Made by a program: the position numbers and the translations under genes. The notes under the pieces were generated by a model that was not told where the DNA came from, searched no databases, and worked only from the letters and a program-made list of their open reading frames with translations. A stretch of 64,000 bases of DNA. Source: an uncultured Pseudoflavonifractor sp. (GTDB lineage Bacteria > Bacillota > Clostridia > Oscillospirales > Oscillospiraceae). Below, one piece after another: positions 1 to 7,345 of the stretch. Every line of letters starts with the position of its first letter. The first letter of the stretch is position 1. The stretch spans positions 59,112-123,111 of the forward strand of contig NZ_CALXGI010000002.1 in the NCBI RefSeq assembly GCF_944387805.1, read 5' to 3'.

Positions 1-353
1 ATGTCTTTGGGCGCCACACTGTTGTCAAGGCAGACTACACCCCGGACACCGCTCTTGAAGCGAACAGGGGTGCCCAGCAGATCGAAGGCATGGAGCCCGC
101 CCAGTTTGCCAAATCGGAGAAAACCGTGCTCATCAATGTGGGTGACAATGAAGCCAATGGAGTCCATATGGGCGGCGAACATGATCTTGGGTCCCTTGCC
201 CTTCCTGCGAACAATCAAGTTCCCCATGGTATCCCGTTTAATTTTGTCAGCATAGGGGGCAGCCAGGGCCTCAATGGCGTCAGCGATGCCGGATTCATCG
301 CCGGCAGGGCCGTGACAGGCGTTGAGCGCCTGGAGTGTCTTGAGAATATCCAT
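1..353 (-). CDS. M42 family metallopeptidase, 3' end cut by window edge
   Basis: First 117 codons of a third M42 (glutamyl-aminopeptidase / endoglucanase-like) peptidase; the rest lies beyond base 1. The ATG at 353 follows an AGGAGG-type ribosome site that overlaps the stop of the upstream gene. The N-terminus (MDILKTLQALNACHGPAGDE) and the first zinc-ligand region A-A-H-M-D are typical of the family. M42 enzymes form large tetrahedral dodecamers in the cytoplasm that trim short peptides with two metal ions. It is 6 bp downstream of the second paralog, so all three are almost certainly co-transcribed. The family call is firm; the substrate cannot be told. Confidence 0.9.
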   Translation of the reverse strand, partial: MDILKTLQALNACHGPAGDESGIADAIEALAAPYADKIKRDTMGNLIVRRKGKGPKIMFAAHMDSIGFIVTHIDEHGFLRFGKLGGLHAFDLLGTPVRFKSGVRGVVCLDNSVAPKD

Positions 354-359
354 TTTGAT

Positions 360-1391
360 TTACTCCTCCTGTCCGGCAATGGCTCCAATAAAAAGCCGCG
401 CCAGATTTAAGATATGGTCAAAGTCCCCCAAGCAGGCCACACTGGCGGGGGCGTGGAGATAGCGGACTGCTGCGCTCACCACAATGGTACGTACACCCTC
501 GCGGCTGCGCTGAATGGCGGAAGCATCATTGCCTCCAGAGATGTAACTCTTCGTCTGCCAGGGAATCTGGTTTTGCTCAGCCAGGTTTCTCATCAGCTCA
601 AAGAGTCCCCTGTCGGCCACGGAGCCTCCGTCCATAAAGGGGACAACCGGACCTTTGCCCAGGGTACAGACCTTTTTATGGGCAGGTGTGGTGGCCAGAT
701 CGGCGGCAGTGGTGGTTTCCAGCACCAGGGCGATTTCCGGATTGACAGAGAATGCCGCGCCGAAGGCACCCCGGCAGCCCACCTCCTCCTGCACGGTAAA
801 AGCGAAGGTACAGTCCATGGGCAGGTCCTCTTTCAGCAGTTCCAGCATAATGGCACAGCCTGCACGGTCATCCAGAGCCTTGGCTTTCACAAAACCGCTG
901 CCGAATTCAGTCCAGTCGCTGTCAAACGCAGCAAAGTCGCCGATTTCCACCAGCTTCTCCGCCTCTTCCCTGCTTCTGGCACCAATGTCCAGATAGAGGT
1001 CCTCCACCTTCGGAACTTTCCGCTCCTCCTCCTCGCTGACCAGATGGTAGGCTTTCAGGCCAATGACTCCGGGAACGCGTTTTTTTCCCACCCGGACAAT
1101 CTTGCCCATAAGCACGCGGCGGTCAATCCCGCCTACGCAGGCAAACTTCAGATAGCCCTCATCGGTGATGCTGCGGATAATCAGCCCTACCTCATCCATG
1201 TGGGCGGCCAGCAGCAGTTTGGAACCGGTAGACTTTTTCCCCTTTTTGAATACAATGAGGGTGCCCATGGGGTCCACCCGCATCTCGTCGGCGTAAGGGG
1301 CCGCCGCGGCCTTGATGTAGGCCCGCACGTCCTCTTCGAAGCTGGATACGCCGTCCAGCAGACACAGCTCACGAATGGTATCCTTCAGCAT
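360..1391 (-). CDS. M42 family metallopeptidase (second of three)
   Basis: A 343-residue M42 aminopeptidase of normal length. Metal-binding landmarks are all visible: A-A-H-M-D (H64, D66), the L-D-D-R-A-G aspartate, the Q-E-E-V-G catalytic/ligand glutamates, an E in place of the usual D in L-V-L-E-T, and a late Y-L-H-A-P histidine. It should therefore be an active di-metal cytoplasmic exopeptidase. Its ATG overlaps the end of the upstream paralog by 7 bp, which suggests translational coupling. The three proteins differ too much to be a recent duplication. Confidence 0.93.
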   Translation of the reverse strand: MLKDTIRELCLLDGVSSFEEDVRAYIKAAAAPYADEMRVDPMGTLIVFKKGKKSTGSKLLLAAHMDEVGLIIRSITDEGYLKFACVGGIDRRVLMGKIVRVGKKRVPGVIGLKAYHLVSEEEERKVPKVEDLYLDIGARSREEAEKLVEIGDFAAFDSDWTEFGSGFVKAKALDDRAGCAIMLELLKEDLPMDCTFAFTVQEEVGCRGAFGAAFSVNPEIALVLETTTAADLATTPAHKKVCTLGKGPVVPFMDGGSVADRGLFELMRNLAEQNQIPWQTKSYISGGNDASAIQRSREGVRTIVVSAAVRYLHAPASVACLGDFDHILNLARLFIGAIAGQEE

Positions 1392-2425
1392 AGGACTTCC
1401 GCCTCCTCTCCCAGCCCCTCCGCAAAGGCGGCCAGCAGCTTTGCCACTGACTCCATGTCCTCCAGGGCCAGCACTTCAATAGGGGTATGCATATACTTCA
1501 GCGGCAGAGAGATAACAGAAGTGGCCACGCCTTCCCGGCTGATCTGCATATGCCAGCCGTTGGTACCGGTATGACCGGCCATGACCTCGGGCTGCCAGGG
1601 GATCTGATTTTCCTCCGCCTTGGCCTTCATGCGGCGGGTCATCCAGCTGGTCATGTTGGGTCCAATGCCAATGGCTGCTCCGCCGAACAGCTCACAGGAG
1701 CGGTCCTTGGGGCCGTCCGGCGTCCGGCCATGAGTCACATCCACTGCCACGCAGTAGTCCGGGTCAATGGCAAAGGTGCCAGCCTTAGCGCCTGCGCCGG
1801 AGACTTCCTCCCGGGTGCTGCCCATAATGTAGAGGTCCACGTCCAACTCCTTGTCCTTCAGCAGCTCGGCTGCCCGGAGCAGTGTCACAAAGCAGGCCCG
1901 GTCATCCATGGACTTGCCGCACATCTGCTCCTCTCCCAACGGGAAGCAGCTGCCACGGTAGACGATTGGCGTTCCTACAGGCACAGCCTTCGCAGCCTCG
2001 TCTTGGCTCATGCCCACATCAATAAAGAGCTTATCCAGAGGGAGAGCCTTATCGGAGTCTCCTTTTTTAAGCACATGAGGCGGCATACAGGCTACCACGC
2101 CAAAGATAGGCGGATTAGTGAGAATGGTCAGCTCCCGGTCAGGCAGCATCCGGGGATCTACGCCGCCAATACTGCGGAAACGGAGGAAGCCGTCCTCCAC
2201 GCCAGTGACAATCAGACCAATTTCGTCCAAATGGGCGTCCAGCAGCAGACGGGGCGCATCTTTCCGGCCGCAACGGCGCACACCAATCACGTTGCCCATC
2301 CGATCGATGGACACTTCGTCCACAAAGGGCCGTAACAGCTCCGCAGCCACTTCGGCTGCAGGGCGCTCAAAACCGGAGGGAGCGCATTGGCTGCACAGCC
2401 GCTCCAGTGCATTTCGAATATCCAA
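1385..2425 (-). CDS. M42 family metallopeptidase (first of three)
   Basis: A 346-residue M42 peptidase. Zinc-site motifs D-A-H-L-D, M-D-D-R-A, R-E-E-V-S, V-A-V-D-V and Y-M-H-T-P are present, so it looks active. I place the start at the TTG at 2425: GAGGAAG sits 8 bases upstream and the resulting LDIRNALERL aligns with MDILKTLQAL of the third paralog. A GTG at 2446 is possible but has no good ribosome site. It lies just downstream of murD in what looks like one operon, although M42 peptidases have no known role in wall synthesis beyond possible peptide recycling. Confidence 0.92.
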   Translation of the reverse strand: MDIRNALERLCSQCAPSGFERPAAEVAAELLRPFVDEVSIDRMGNVIGVRRCGRKDAPRLLLDAHLDEIGLIVTGVEDGFLRFRSIGGVDPRMLPDRELTILTNPPIFGVVACMPPHVLKKGDSDKALPLDKLFIDVGMSQDEAAKAVPVGTPIVYRGSCFPLGEEQMCGKSMDDRACFVTLLRAAELLKDKELDVDLYIMGSTREEVSGAGAKAGTFAIDPDYCVAVDVTHGRTPDGPKDRSCELFGGAAIGIGPNMTSWMTRRMKAKAEENQIPWQPEVMAGHTGTNGWHMQISREGVATSVISLPLKYMHTPIEVLALEDMESVAKLLAAFAEGLGEEAEVLC

Positions 2426-2451
2426 GTGATTCACTTCCTCTTTCACAGGGG

Positions 2452-3837
2452 TTACAGCTCCCGCACAATCCGCTTGAAAGTGTTTCCCCGTTCCATAAAG
2501 TTTTTAAACCTGTCAAAGGAGGCACAGGCCGGGGACAAAAGAACCACGTCTCCTGGCTGAGCCATGCTGTGGGCAGCCAGAACCGCCTGTTCAAAGTCCT
2601 GATACATACGGATAGGCGGGTTACTGCCGTTGTAGCCTGGTGCGTTTTCCACTGCCGTACGGATTTTCTCCGCCGTATCGCCTGTCAGTATAAGTTCCTT
2701 TACATGTTCTACGATTTCTGGCCCCAGCACATCAAAGGGAATGTGCTTATCATATCCGCCTGCAATGAGGATGACTTTCCCCTCAAAGGAACGCAGGCCG
2801 GCAATGGTTCGGGTGGGGCTGGAGGCAATGGAATCATTGTAGTACCGGACACCGTCCACGGTCCGCACCAGCTCAATACGGTGTTCCACGCCGCCGAAGC
2901 TCCGGGCAAAGAGCCGGATGGTCTCATCGGATACCAGTCCGTTGACTGCGGCAATGGCGGCCATGTAGTTTTCCACATTGTGGCTGCCGGGCAGCAGAAT
3001 ATCAGACAGGGACAGAACCTTCCGGTGTCCATCCCGGTCAGAGCACCAGATAGCCTCGTCCTTCACGTAAACGCCCCGGTCTAAGATCTCCTGGCGGCTG
3101 AAGCACATCACATTGCCGGGAGCCTTCTCCGCAAAGCCGCGGGTGATCTCGTTGTCCCAGTTAAATACCGCCAGGTTATCCGGGCACTGGTGGATGAAGA
3201 TATTCTCCTTGGCCGCCACATACTCCTCCATGGACTTATGTACGTCCAGATGGTTGGGAGCAACATTGGTGACAACGGCGATATCAGGGCTCATATCCAT
3301 GGTCATCAGCTGAAAGGAGGACAGCTCCAGTACCACCATATCATCCGGGTCCATGTTGGGGGTCTCAGACAGCAGCGGTTTACCGATGTTTCCGCCCACA
3401 TAGACGTTGTATCCAGCCTTTTTCAATAGCTCCGAGATAATAGTTGTGGTTGTGGTCTTTCCATCGCTTCCAGTGACGGCAATAATCTCACAGGGACAGA
3501 CCTGAAAGAATACCTCCATCTCCGAGGTTATAACGCTCCCCCGCTCCCGGGCGGCCAGCAGAGGCGTCGCGTCGGGCCTGAGGCCAGGTGTCCGGAAGAT
3601 GATATCCTGGTCCAGACCGTCCATGTAGTCAGGTCCAAGACGCACCTCCGCTCCCAGACTCTCCAGCTCTTCAATAAGACCGTCGAAGTCCTTGCGCTCC
3701 TTTTTGTCACAGGCCGTCACGGACAGTCCGGCCCGCAGCAACATTTTGATCAACGGCGTATTGGAAACGCCAATACCGATGACCGCAATGCGCTTTCCCC
3801 TCAGGGAATCTAAATATTCCTGTATTGTGGAATTCAT
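2452..3837 (-). CDS. murD: UDP-N-acetylmuramoyl-L-alanine--D-glutamate ligase
   Basis: Cytoplasmic Mur ligase that adds D-glutamate to UDP-MurNAc-L-Ala in peptidoglycan precursor synthesis. The 461-residue length is normal. The N-terminal Rossmann segment (RIAVIGIGVSNTPLI, residues 16-30) binds the UDP part. The ATP loop GSDGKTT is at residues 123-129, and a later G-V-E-H-R-I-E marks the start of the C-terminal ligase domain. The ATG at 3837 has a GGGGGG-type ribosome site. It stands alone here, not in a dcw cluster, and leads into the M42 genes with no terminator between. Confidence 0.97.
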   Translation of the reverse strand: MNSTIQEYLDSLRGKRIAVIGIGVSNTPLIKMLLRAGLSVTACDKKERKDFDGLIEELESLGAEVRLGPDYMDGLDQDIIFRTPGLRPDATPLLAARERGSVITSEMEVFFQVCPCEIIAVTGSDGKTTTTTIISELLKKAGYNVYVGGNIGKPLLSETPNMDPDDMVVLELSSFQLMTMDMSPDIAVVTNVAPNHLDVHKSMEEYVAAKENIFIHQCPDNLAVFNWDNEITRGFAEKAPGNVMCFSRQEILDRGVYVKDEAIWCSDRDGHRKVLSLSDILLPGSHNVENYMAAIAAVNGLVSDETIRLFARSFGGVEHRIELVRTVDGVRYYNDSIASSPTRTIAGLRSFEGKVILIAGGYDKHIPFDVLGPEIVEHVKELILTGDTAEKIRTAVENAPGYNGSNPPIRMYQDFEQAVLAAHSMAQPGDVVLLSPACASFDRFKNFMERGNTFKRIVREL

Positions 3838-3878
3838 AGGAATTCCCCCCTTCGGAAAAATCAGTCGTTAACTTTTAT

Positions 3879-3907
3879 ATTATATAACCCATATCGATAA
3901 ATTTCAA
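3879..3907 (-). promoter_or_regulatory. Sigma-A-type promoter for murD
   Basis: On the minus strand TTGAAA (3907-3902), 17 bases, then TATAAT (3884-3879), about 40 bases upstream of the murD start. It is back to back with the rnpB promoter on the other strand. Confidence 0.75.
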
Positions 3908-3947
3908 TCGTAACTATACGTTCCTGCGCAGTCCGTCCCAGTTTTAT

Positions 3948-3976
3948 TTGACATTTCCCTCCTCATACGATACAAT
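3948..3976 (+). promoter_or_regulatory. Sigma-A promoter for rnpB
   Basis: TTGACA (3948-3953), 17-base spacer, TACAAT (3971-3976). This is near consensus, as expected for a stable RNA gene. It places the first transcribed base around 3983-3985, which matches the 5' strand of helix P1. Confidence 0.88.
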
Positions 3977-3984
3977 ATAACCCG

Positions 3985-4330
3985 TTGCAAGTAAGCTGGA
4001 CAGCCGCGGATCGAGGCCGAAAGGCCCGATGTGAGGAAAGTCCGGGCTCCACAGGGCAAGGATAACGGGTAACACCCGCCGGGGGCGACCCTAGGAAAAG
4101 GGCAACAGAGATATACCGCCACGCGCTGCGTGGTAAGGGTGGAAAGGCGGAGGTAAGAGCCCGCCCGACGACTGGGAACTGCTCGTCGCTGTAACCTCTA
4201 TCCGGAGCAACGCCGTGGGAGAACATATGGCCGGCCCGGCCGTTCTCAGGAGGCGGCTTGATCGTACCGGCAACGGTACGGCTAGATAGATGGCTGTCTT
4301 AAAAGACAGAACCCGGCTTACAGGCTTGCT
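3985..4330 (+). ncRNA. rnpB: RNase P RNA, class A
   Basis: Catalytic RNA of RNase P, which matures tRNA 5' ends. Universal blocks are readable in order: GAGGAAAGTCCGGGCTCC (CR-I, P4 5' strand), GGGTAACACCC-type P7-P11 bases, GCAACAGAGA, GTAAGAGCCCG, CCGGAGCAA and finally the P4 3' strand ending ACAGAACCCGGCTTA. The ends GCAAGTAAGC and GCTTAC..CTTGC pair to close helix P1. The GC-rich arms give a class A layout rather than the Bacillus class B. Limits are accurate to a few bases. Confidence 0.95.
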
Positions 4331-4345
4331 TGCCACTTTAGCATG

Positions 4346-4380
4346 AAAAGCTCCGATTCCATATGGAATCGGAGCTTTTT
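4346..4380. terminator. Bidirectional terminator of rnpB and the AI-2E permease gene
   Basis: 15-bp perfect stem (4346-4360 with 4365-4379), 4-base loop, T run on the plus strand and A-rich start giving a short U run on the minus strand. It lies between two convergent genes. Confidence 0.88.
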
Positions 4381-4385
4381 GCACG

Positions 4386-5573
4386 CTATTCCTGGGAACC
4401 GCCTTCATCTTTACCGGAATCATGGGCCGGTTTTCCATTGCCGTCAATCCCCTTAGCCTTGAGGCGGTTATTAGTCCACTCCCGCACCAGAGCATAGATA
4501 ACCGCAAAGGTAGGCACGCCCAGCAGCATGCCGGGGAAACCAAACAGCCCACCGCCTACTACAATAGCCACCAGGACCCAGATGGCGTTGAGGCCAGTGC
4601 TGTCGCCCAGAATTTTAGGGCCCAGAATATTGCCGTCAAACTGCTGGAGGGCAATCACCAGCACACCAAATCGTACCGCAGCCCACGGATCCACAATCAG
4701 GAGAATCATCACACAGGGTACCGCCCCGACGATAGGGCCAAAAAAGGGGATGACATTCGTCACACCCACGACCACGGCTACCAGCATAGGGAACGGAATA
4801 CGGAAAATCAGATTTAGAATAAAGCAGAGTACGCCAATAATAGCGCTGTCAATAAGCTTTCCGTTGATGAAGCCTACAAAAACTCCGTTTGCATGGCGAC
4901 AGATACTGAGGAACTGATTTGCCTTAGATGTGGGCAGGAAGGCATAAATCATCTTTTTGAGCTGTGGAACCAGACGGCCCTTCCCCGCCAGCATATAAAC
5001 GGAGGAGATCAGCGCCGTCACTGCAGAGATAACCACATTGCCCACTTTTACACCCAGACTCAGCAGTTCCGGCATCTTCTGCGACACCCACTCAGCAGCC
5101 CGCTTCAAAATATCCTGATAGAGGGTTACCAGATCCGTGATCCCCTCTCCCTTTAAATGATACTGGTCAATCAGGTCCTGTACGAAGATATTCAGATTGC
5201 TGATATAGGTGGACATATTGCTCACCAGAGCTACAACGCTCTCAACAACCTGTGGGAGAATCAGGTTGAGCAGAATTACCACCACAACCAGCGCCAAAAG
5301 ATATACTGTCAGTACAGAGAGACCCCGTTTACGCTTCAGATTGCAATAGACCCGGCGCTCAAAAAAGTCCATGGGTGTATTGAGCAGATATGCAATGGCG
5401 AAGCCGGCGATAAAAGGCGAGAGCACACCCAAGAATTCATCTGCTTTCTTCTGTAGTGCTCCAAAATTATGCAATGCCATGTAAAAAAGTATTCCTATCA
5501 GCACTACCAGCAGATTTGATACTGCTCTGCCATCTAAAATATACCACTTTCTCTTCGGCACTCGTTCCTCCAT
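4386..5573 (-). CDS. AI-2E family transporter (putative permease)
   Basis: Integral membrane protein of 395 residues in the PF01594 family. About eight hydrophobic segments are visible, in the usual arrangement of two or three N-terminal helices, an amphipathic middle region (about residues 130-215) and a C-terminal helical bundle with the glycine-rich F-G-P-I-V-G-A-V-P and G-G-G-L-F-G-F-P-G-M-L-L-G-V-P motifs. Members include an AI-2 exporter, Na+/H+ antiporters and many of unknown cargo, so no substrate can be given. It is a single-gene unit with its own promoter. Confidence 0.9.
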   Translation of the reverse strand: MEERVPKRKWYILDGRAVSNLLVVLIGILFYMALHNFGALQKKADEFLGVLSPFIAGFAIAYLLNTPMDFFERRVYCNLKRKRGLSVLTVYLLALVVVVILLNLILPQVVESVVALVSNMSTYISNLNIFVQDLIDQYHLKGEGITDLVTLYQDILKRAAEWVSQKMPELLSLGVKVGNVVISAVTALISSVYMLAGKGRLVPQLKKMIYAFLPTSKANQFLSICRHANGVFVGFINGKLIDSAIIGVLCFILNLIFRIPFPMLVAVVVGVTNVIPFFGPIVGAVPCVMILLIVDPWAAVRFGVLVIALQQFDGNILGPKILGDSTGLNAIWVLVAIVVGGGLFGFPGMLLGVPTFAVIYALVREWTNNRLKAKGIDGNGKPAHDSGKDEGGSQE

Positions 5574-5601
5574 ACTTCACTTCCCCCTTCCGCTTGGCCT
5601 T

Positions 5602-5630
5602 ATTGTATCATGCCCTGTGTAAGGACGCAA
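5602..5630 (-). promoter_or_regulatory. Promoter of the AI-2E permease gene
   Basis: Minus strand TTGCGT (5630-5625), 17 bases, TACAAT (5607-5602), about 30 bases before the ATG at 5573. Confidence 0.6.
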
Positions 5631-5670
5631 TGAAAACCGGGCATCCCAATGATGGGATGCCCGGTTTTCA
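5631..5670 (-). terminator. Terminator of tyrS
   Basis: 18-base arms (TGAAAACCGGGCATCCCA and its complement) around a 4-base loop, directly after the tyrS stop. The arm supplies the U-rich end. Confidence 0.85.
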
Positions 5671-6897
5671 TTAGCTCAGCAGAGCACGGTGATAGACCTT
5701 TTTGCCCTTCTTCAGGATAATACCCTCGCCAGACAGCTCATCGGCGGCAAACGTGCGGGTGATATCAGTCACCTTCACGCCATCGGCCTCCACGCCGCCC
5801 TGCTCCACCAGACGGCGGGCCTCCTTCTTGGAAGGAGCCAGGCCGCACTTAAGCATCAGGTCCAGCACAGTCACAGAACCGTCGGCCAAGTCATCAGCAG
5901 TCAGGGTAGTAGTGGGCATATTAGCCTTGTCTCCTCCCTGGGAGAAGAGGGCGCGGGCCGCATCCTGAGCCTTCATGGCCTCCTCCTCGCTGTGGACCAG
6001 CTTGGTCAGCTCATAGGCCAGAATCTCCTTGGCAGTATTGAGCTGGGCGCCTTCCCATTTGTCCATCTCGTCGATCTGCTCCAGCGGCAGGTCGGTGAGC
6101 ATCCGCAGGCACTTGAGCACATCGGCATCGCCGATGTTCCGCCAGTACTGATAGAACTCGTAAGGAGTAGTCTTAGCCGGGTCCAGCCAGACGGCCCCCT
6201 TCTGGGTCTTACCCATCTTCTTGCCCTCAGAAGTCAGCAGCAGCGTGATAGTCATGGCATAGGCGTCCTTACCCAGTTTGCGGCGAATGAGCTCGGTGCC
6301 GCCCAGCATGTTGGACCACTGGTCGTCGCCGCCGCACTGGAGATTGCAGCCCACAGTCTGGAACATGTGGTAAAAGTCATAGGACTGCATGATCATGTAG
6401 TTGAACTCCAAGAAGCTGAGACCCTTCTCCATACGCTGCTTGTAGCACTCGGCCCGCAGCATGTTGTTGACGGAGAAGCAGGCGCCCACTTCCCGCAGCA
6501 GCTCCACGTAGTTGAGCTTCATCAGCCAGTCAGCGTTGTTGAGCATCAGGGCTTTCCCCTCGGAAAAGTCGATAAACTTGCTCATCTGCTTCCTGAAGCA
6601 CTCACAGTTGTGCTGGATGGTCTCCACGGTCATCATAGAGCGCATATCAGAGCGGCCAGAGGGGTCGCCCACCATGCCAGTGCCACCGCCGATGAGGGCG
6701 ATGGGCCGGTTGCCCGCCTTCTGAAGGCGGCGCATCAGCATCAGCGCCATAAAGTGGCCCACGTGGAGGGAATCAGCAGTAGGATCAAAGCCGATATAGA
6801 AGGTAGCCTTTCCGTTATTGATGAGCTCCTTGATTTCCTCTTCATCCGTAACCTGAGCCACCAGGCCGCGGGCCTTCAGTTCGTCATAAATAGTCAT
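5671..6897 (-). CDS. tyrS: Tyrosyl-tRNA synthetase
   Basis: Class I synthetase that charges tRNA-Tyr. With the ATG at 6897 (AAGGAGA site 8 bases upstream) it is 408 residues, the normal bacterial length. The HIGH-type motif reads H-V-G-H (residues 45-48), and the KMSKS-type loop reads K-M-G-K-T. An S4 RNA-binding domain closes the protein (K-K-E-A-R-R-L-V-E-Q-G-G region). A longer frame runs upstream into the T-box leader and should not be used. Expression is controlled by the tyrosine T-box just upstream. Confidence 0.97.
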   Translation of the reverse strand: MTIYDELKARGLVAQVTDEEEIKELINNGKATFYIGFDPTADSLHVGHFMALMLMRRLQKAGNRPIALIGGGTGMVGDPSGRSDMRSMMTVETIQHNCECFRKQMSKFIDFSEGKALMLNNADWLMKLNYVELLREVGACFSVNNMLRAECYKQRMEKGLSFLEFNYMIMQSYDFYHMFQTVGCNLQCGGDDQWSNMLGGTELIRRKLGKDAYAMTITLLLTSEGKKMGKTQKGAVWLDPAKTTPYEFYQYWRNIGDADVLKCLRMLTDLPLEQIDEMDKWEGAQLNTAKEILAYELTKLVHSEEEAMKAQDAARALFSQGGDKANMPTTTLTADDLADGSVTVLDLMLKCGLAPSKKEARRLVEQGGVEADGVKVTDITRTFAADELSGEGIILKKGKKVYHRALLS

Positions 6898-7002
6898 TGT
6901 CCGTTCTCCTTCTTCTGTTTCATCAATACAGTTGTTTTCCGCAGTGTGGACATCTGGCGTTATCCATCTCATGGAGCCGGTCGCAGCAGGGACTCAGGCA
7001 TA

Positions 7003-7279
7003 GAAAACGCCCCCTGTCCATTGCGGACAGAGGGCGTAGTATTACGCGGTACCACCTCTGGTTCGCCGCCTCCTCACAGAGACGGCCTCATGGAGTGCCA
7101 ACACACCCCGGCGCGGTAACGGGCGCACCCGACACAGCCCTAATAGCATTTTGCGTTCAGGCGGCTGCTCCAAGGTGTATTTCACCAGATCCGCCCTCCC
7201 CCTCGCACCAAAACAGGGGCTCTCTGAACGGCGGCAAACCGGATACTTATCCTCTTCATCGCGATGGCAATCTGAAATT
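7003..7279 (-). promoter_or_regulatory. T-box leader, tyrosine specifier
   Basis: Leader RNA that senses uncharged tRNA-Tyr. Reading the minus strand: a GATGAAGAGGATAAGTA start of stem I, an AGAGA loop, and a specifier segment GGTGAAATACACC in which codon UAC (7179-7177) matches tyrosine. The T-box proper, AGGTGGTACCGCG (7057-7045), follows. It ends in a terminator, ACGCCCTCTGTCC paired with GGACAGGGGGCGT, then a U run. Uncharged tRNA would favour the antiterminator and allow tyrS transcription. Confidence 0.95.
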
Positions 7280-7285
7280 ATCTGA

Positions 7286-7314
7286 ACTATACCACAGCGT
7301 TGCCAGCTTGTCAA
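7286..7314 (-). promoter_or_regulatory. Promoter of the T-box/tyrS unit
   Basis: Minus strand TTGACA (7314-7309), 17 bases, TATAGT (7291-7286), right upstream of the first T-box bases. Confidence 0.85.
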
Positions 7315-7345
7315 CCCCGCATGGACAATGCAGGCATAAATAAGT

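Noticed and set aside
1..255. Plus-strand open frame at the left edge
   Set aside because: The minus strand reads as the N-terminal part of an M42 peptidase with its own ribosome site.
4091..4552. Minus-strand open frame of 153 codons
   Set aside because: It crosses RNase P RNA, a terminator and the end of the AI-2E permease gene.
5689..7119. Plus-strand open frame of 476 codons
   Set aside because: Antisense of tyrS and its T-box; no family features.
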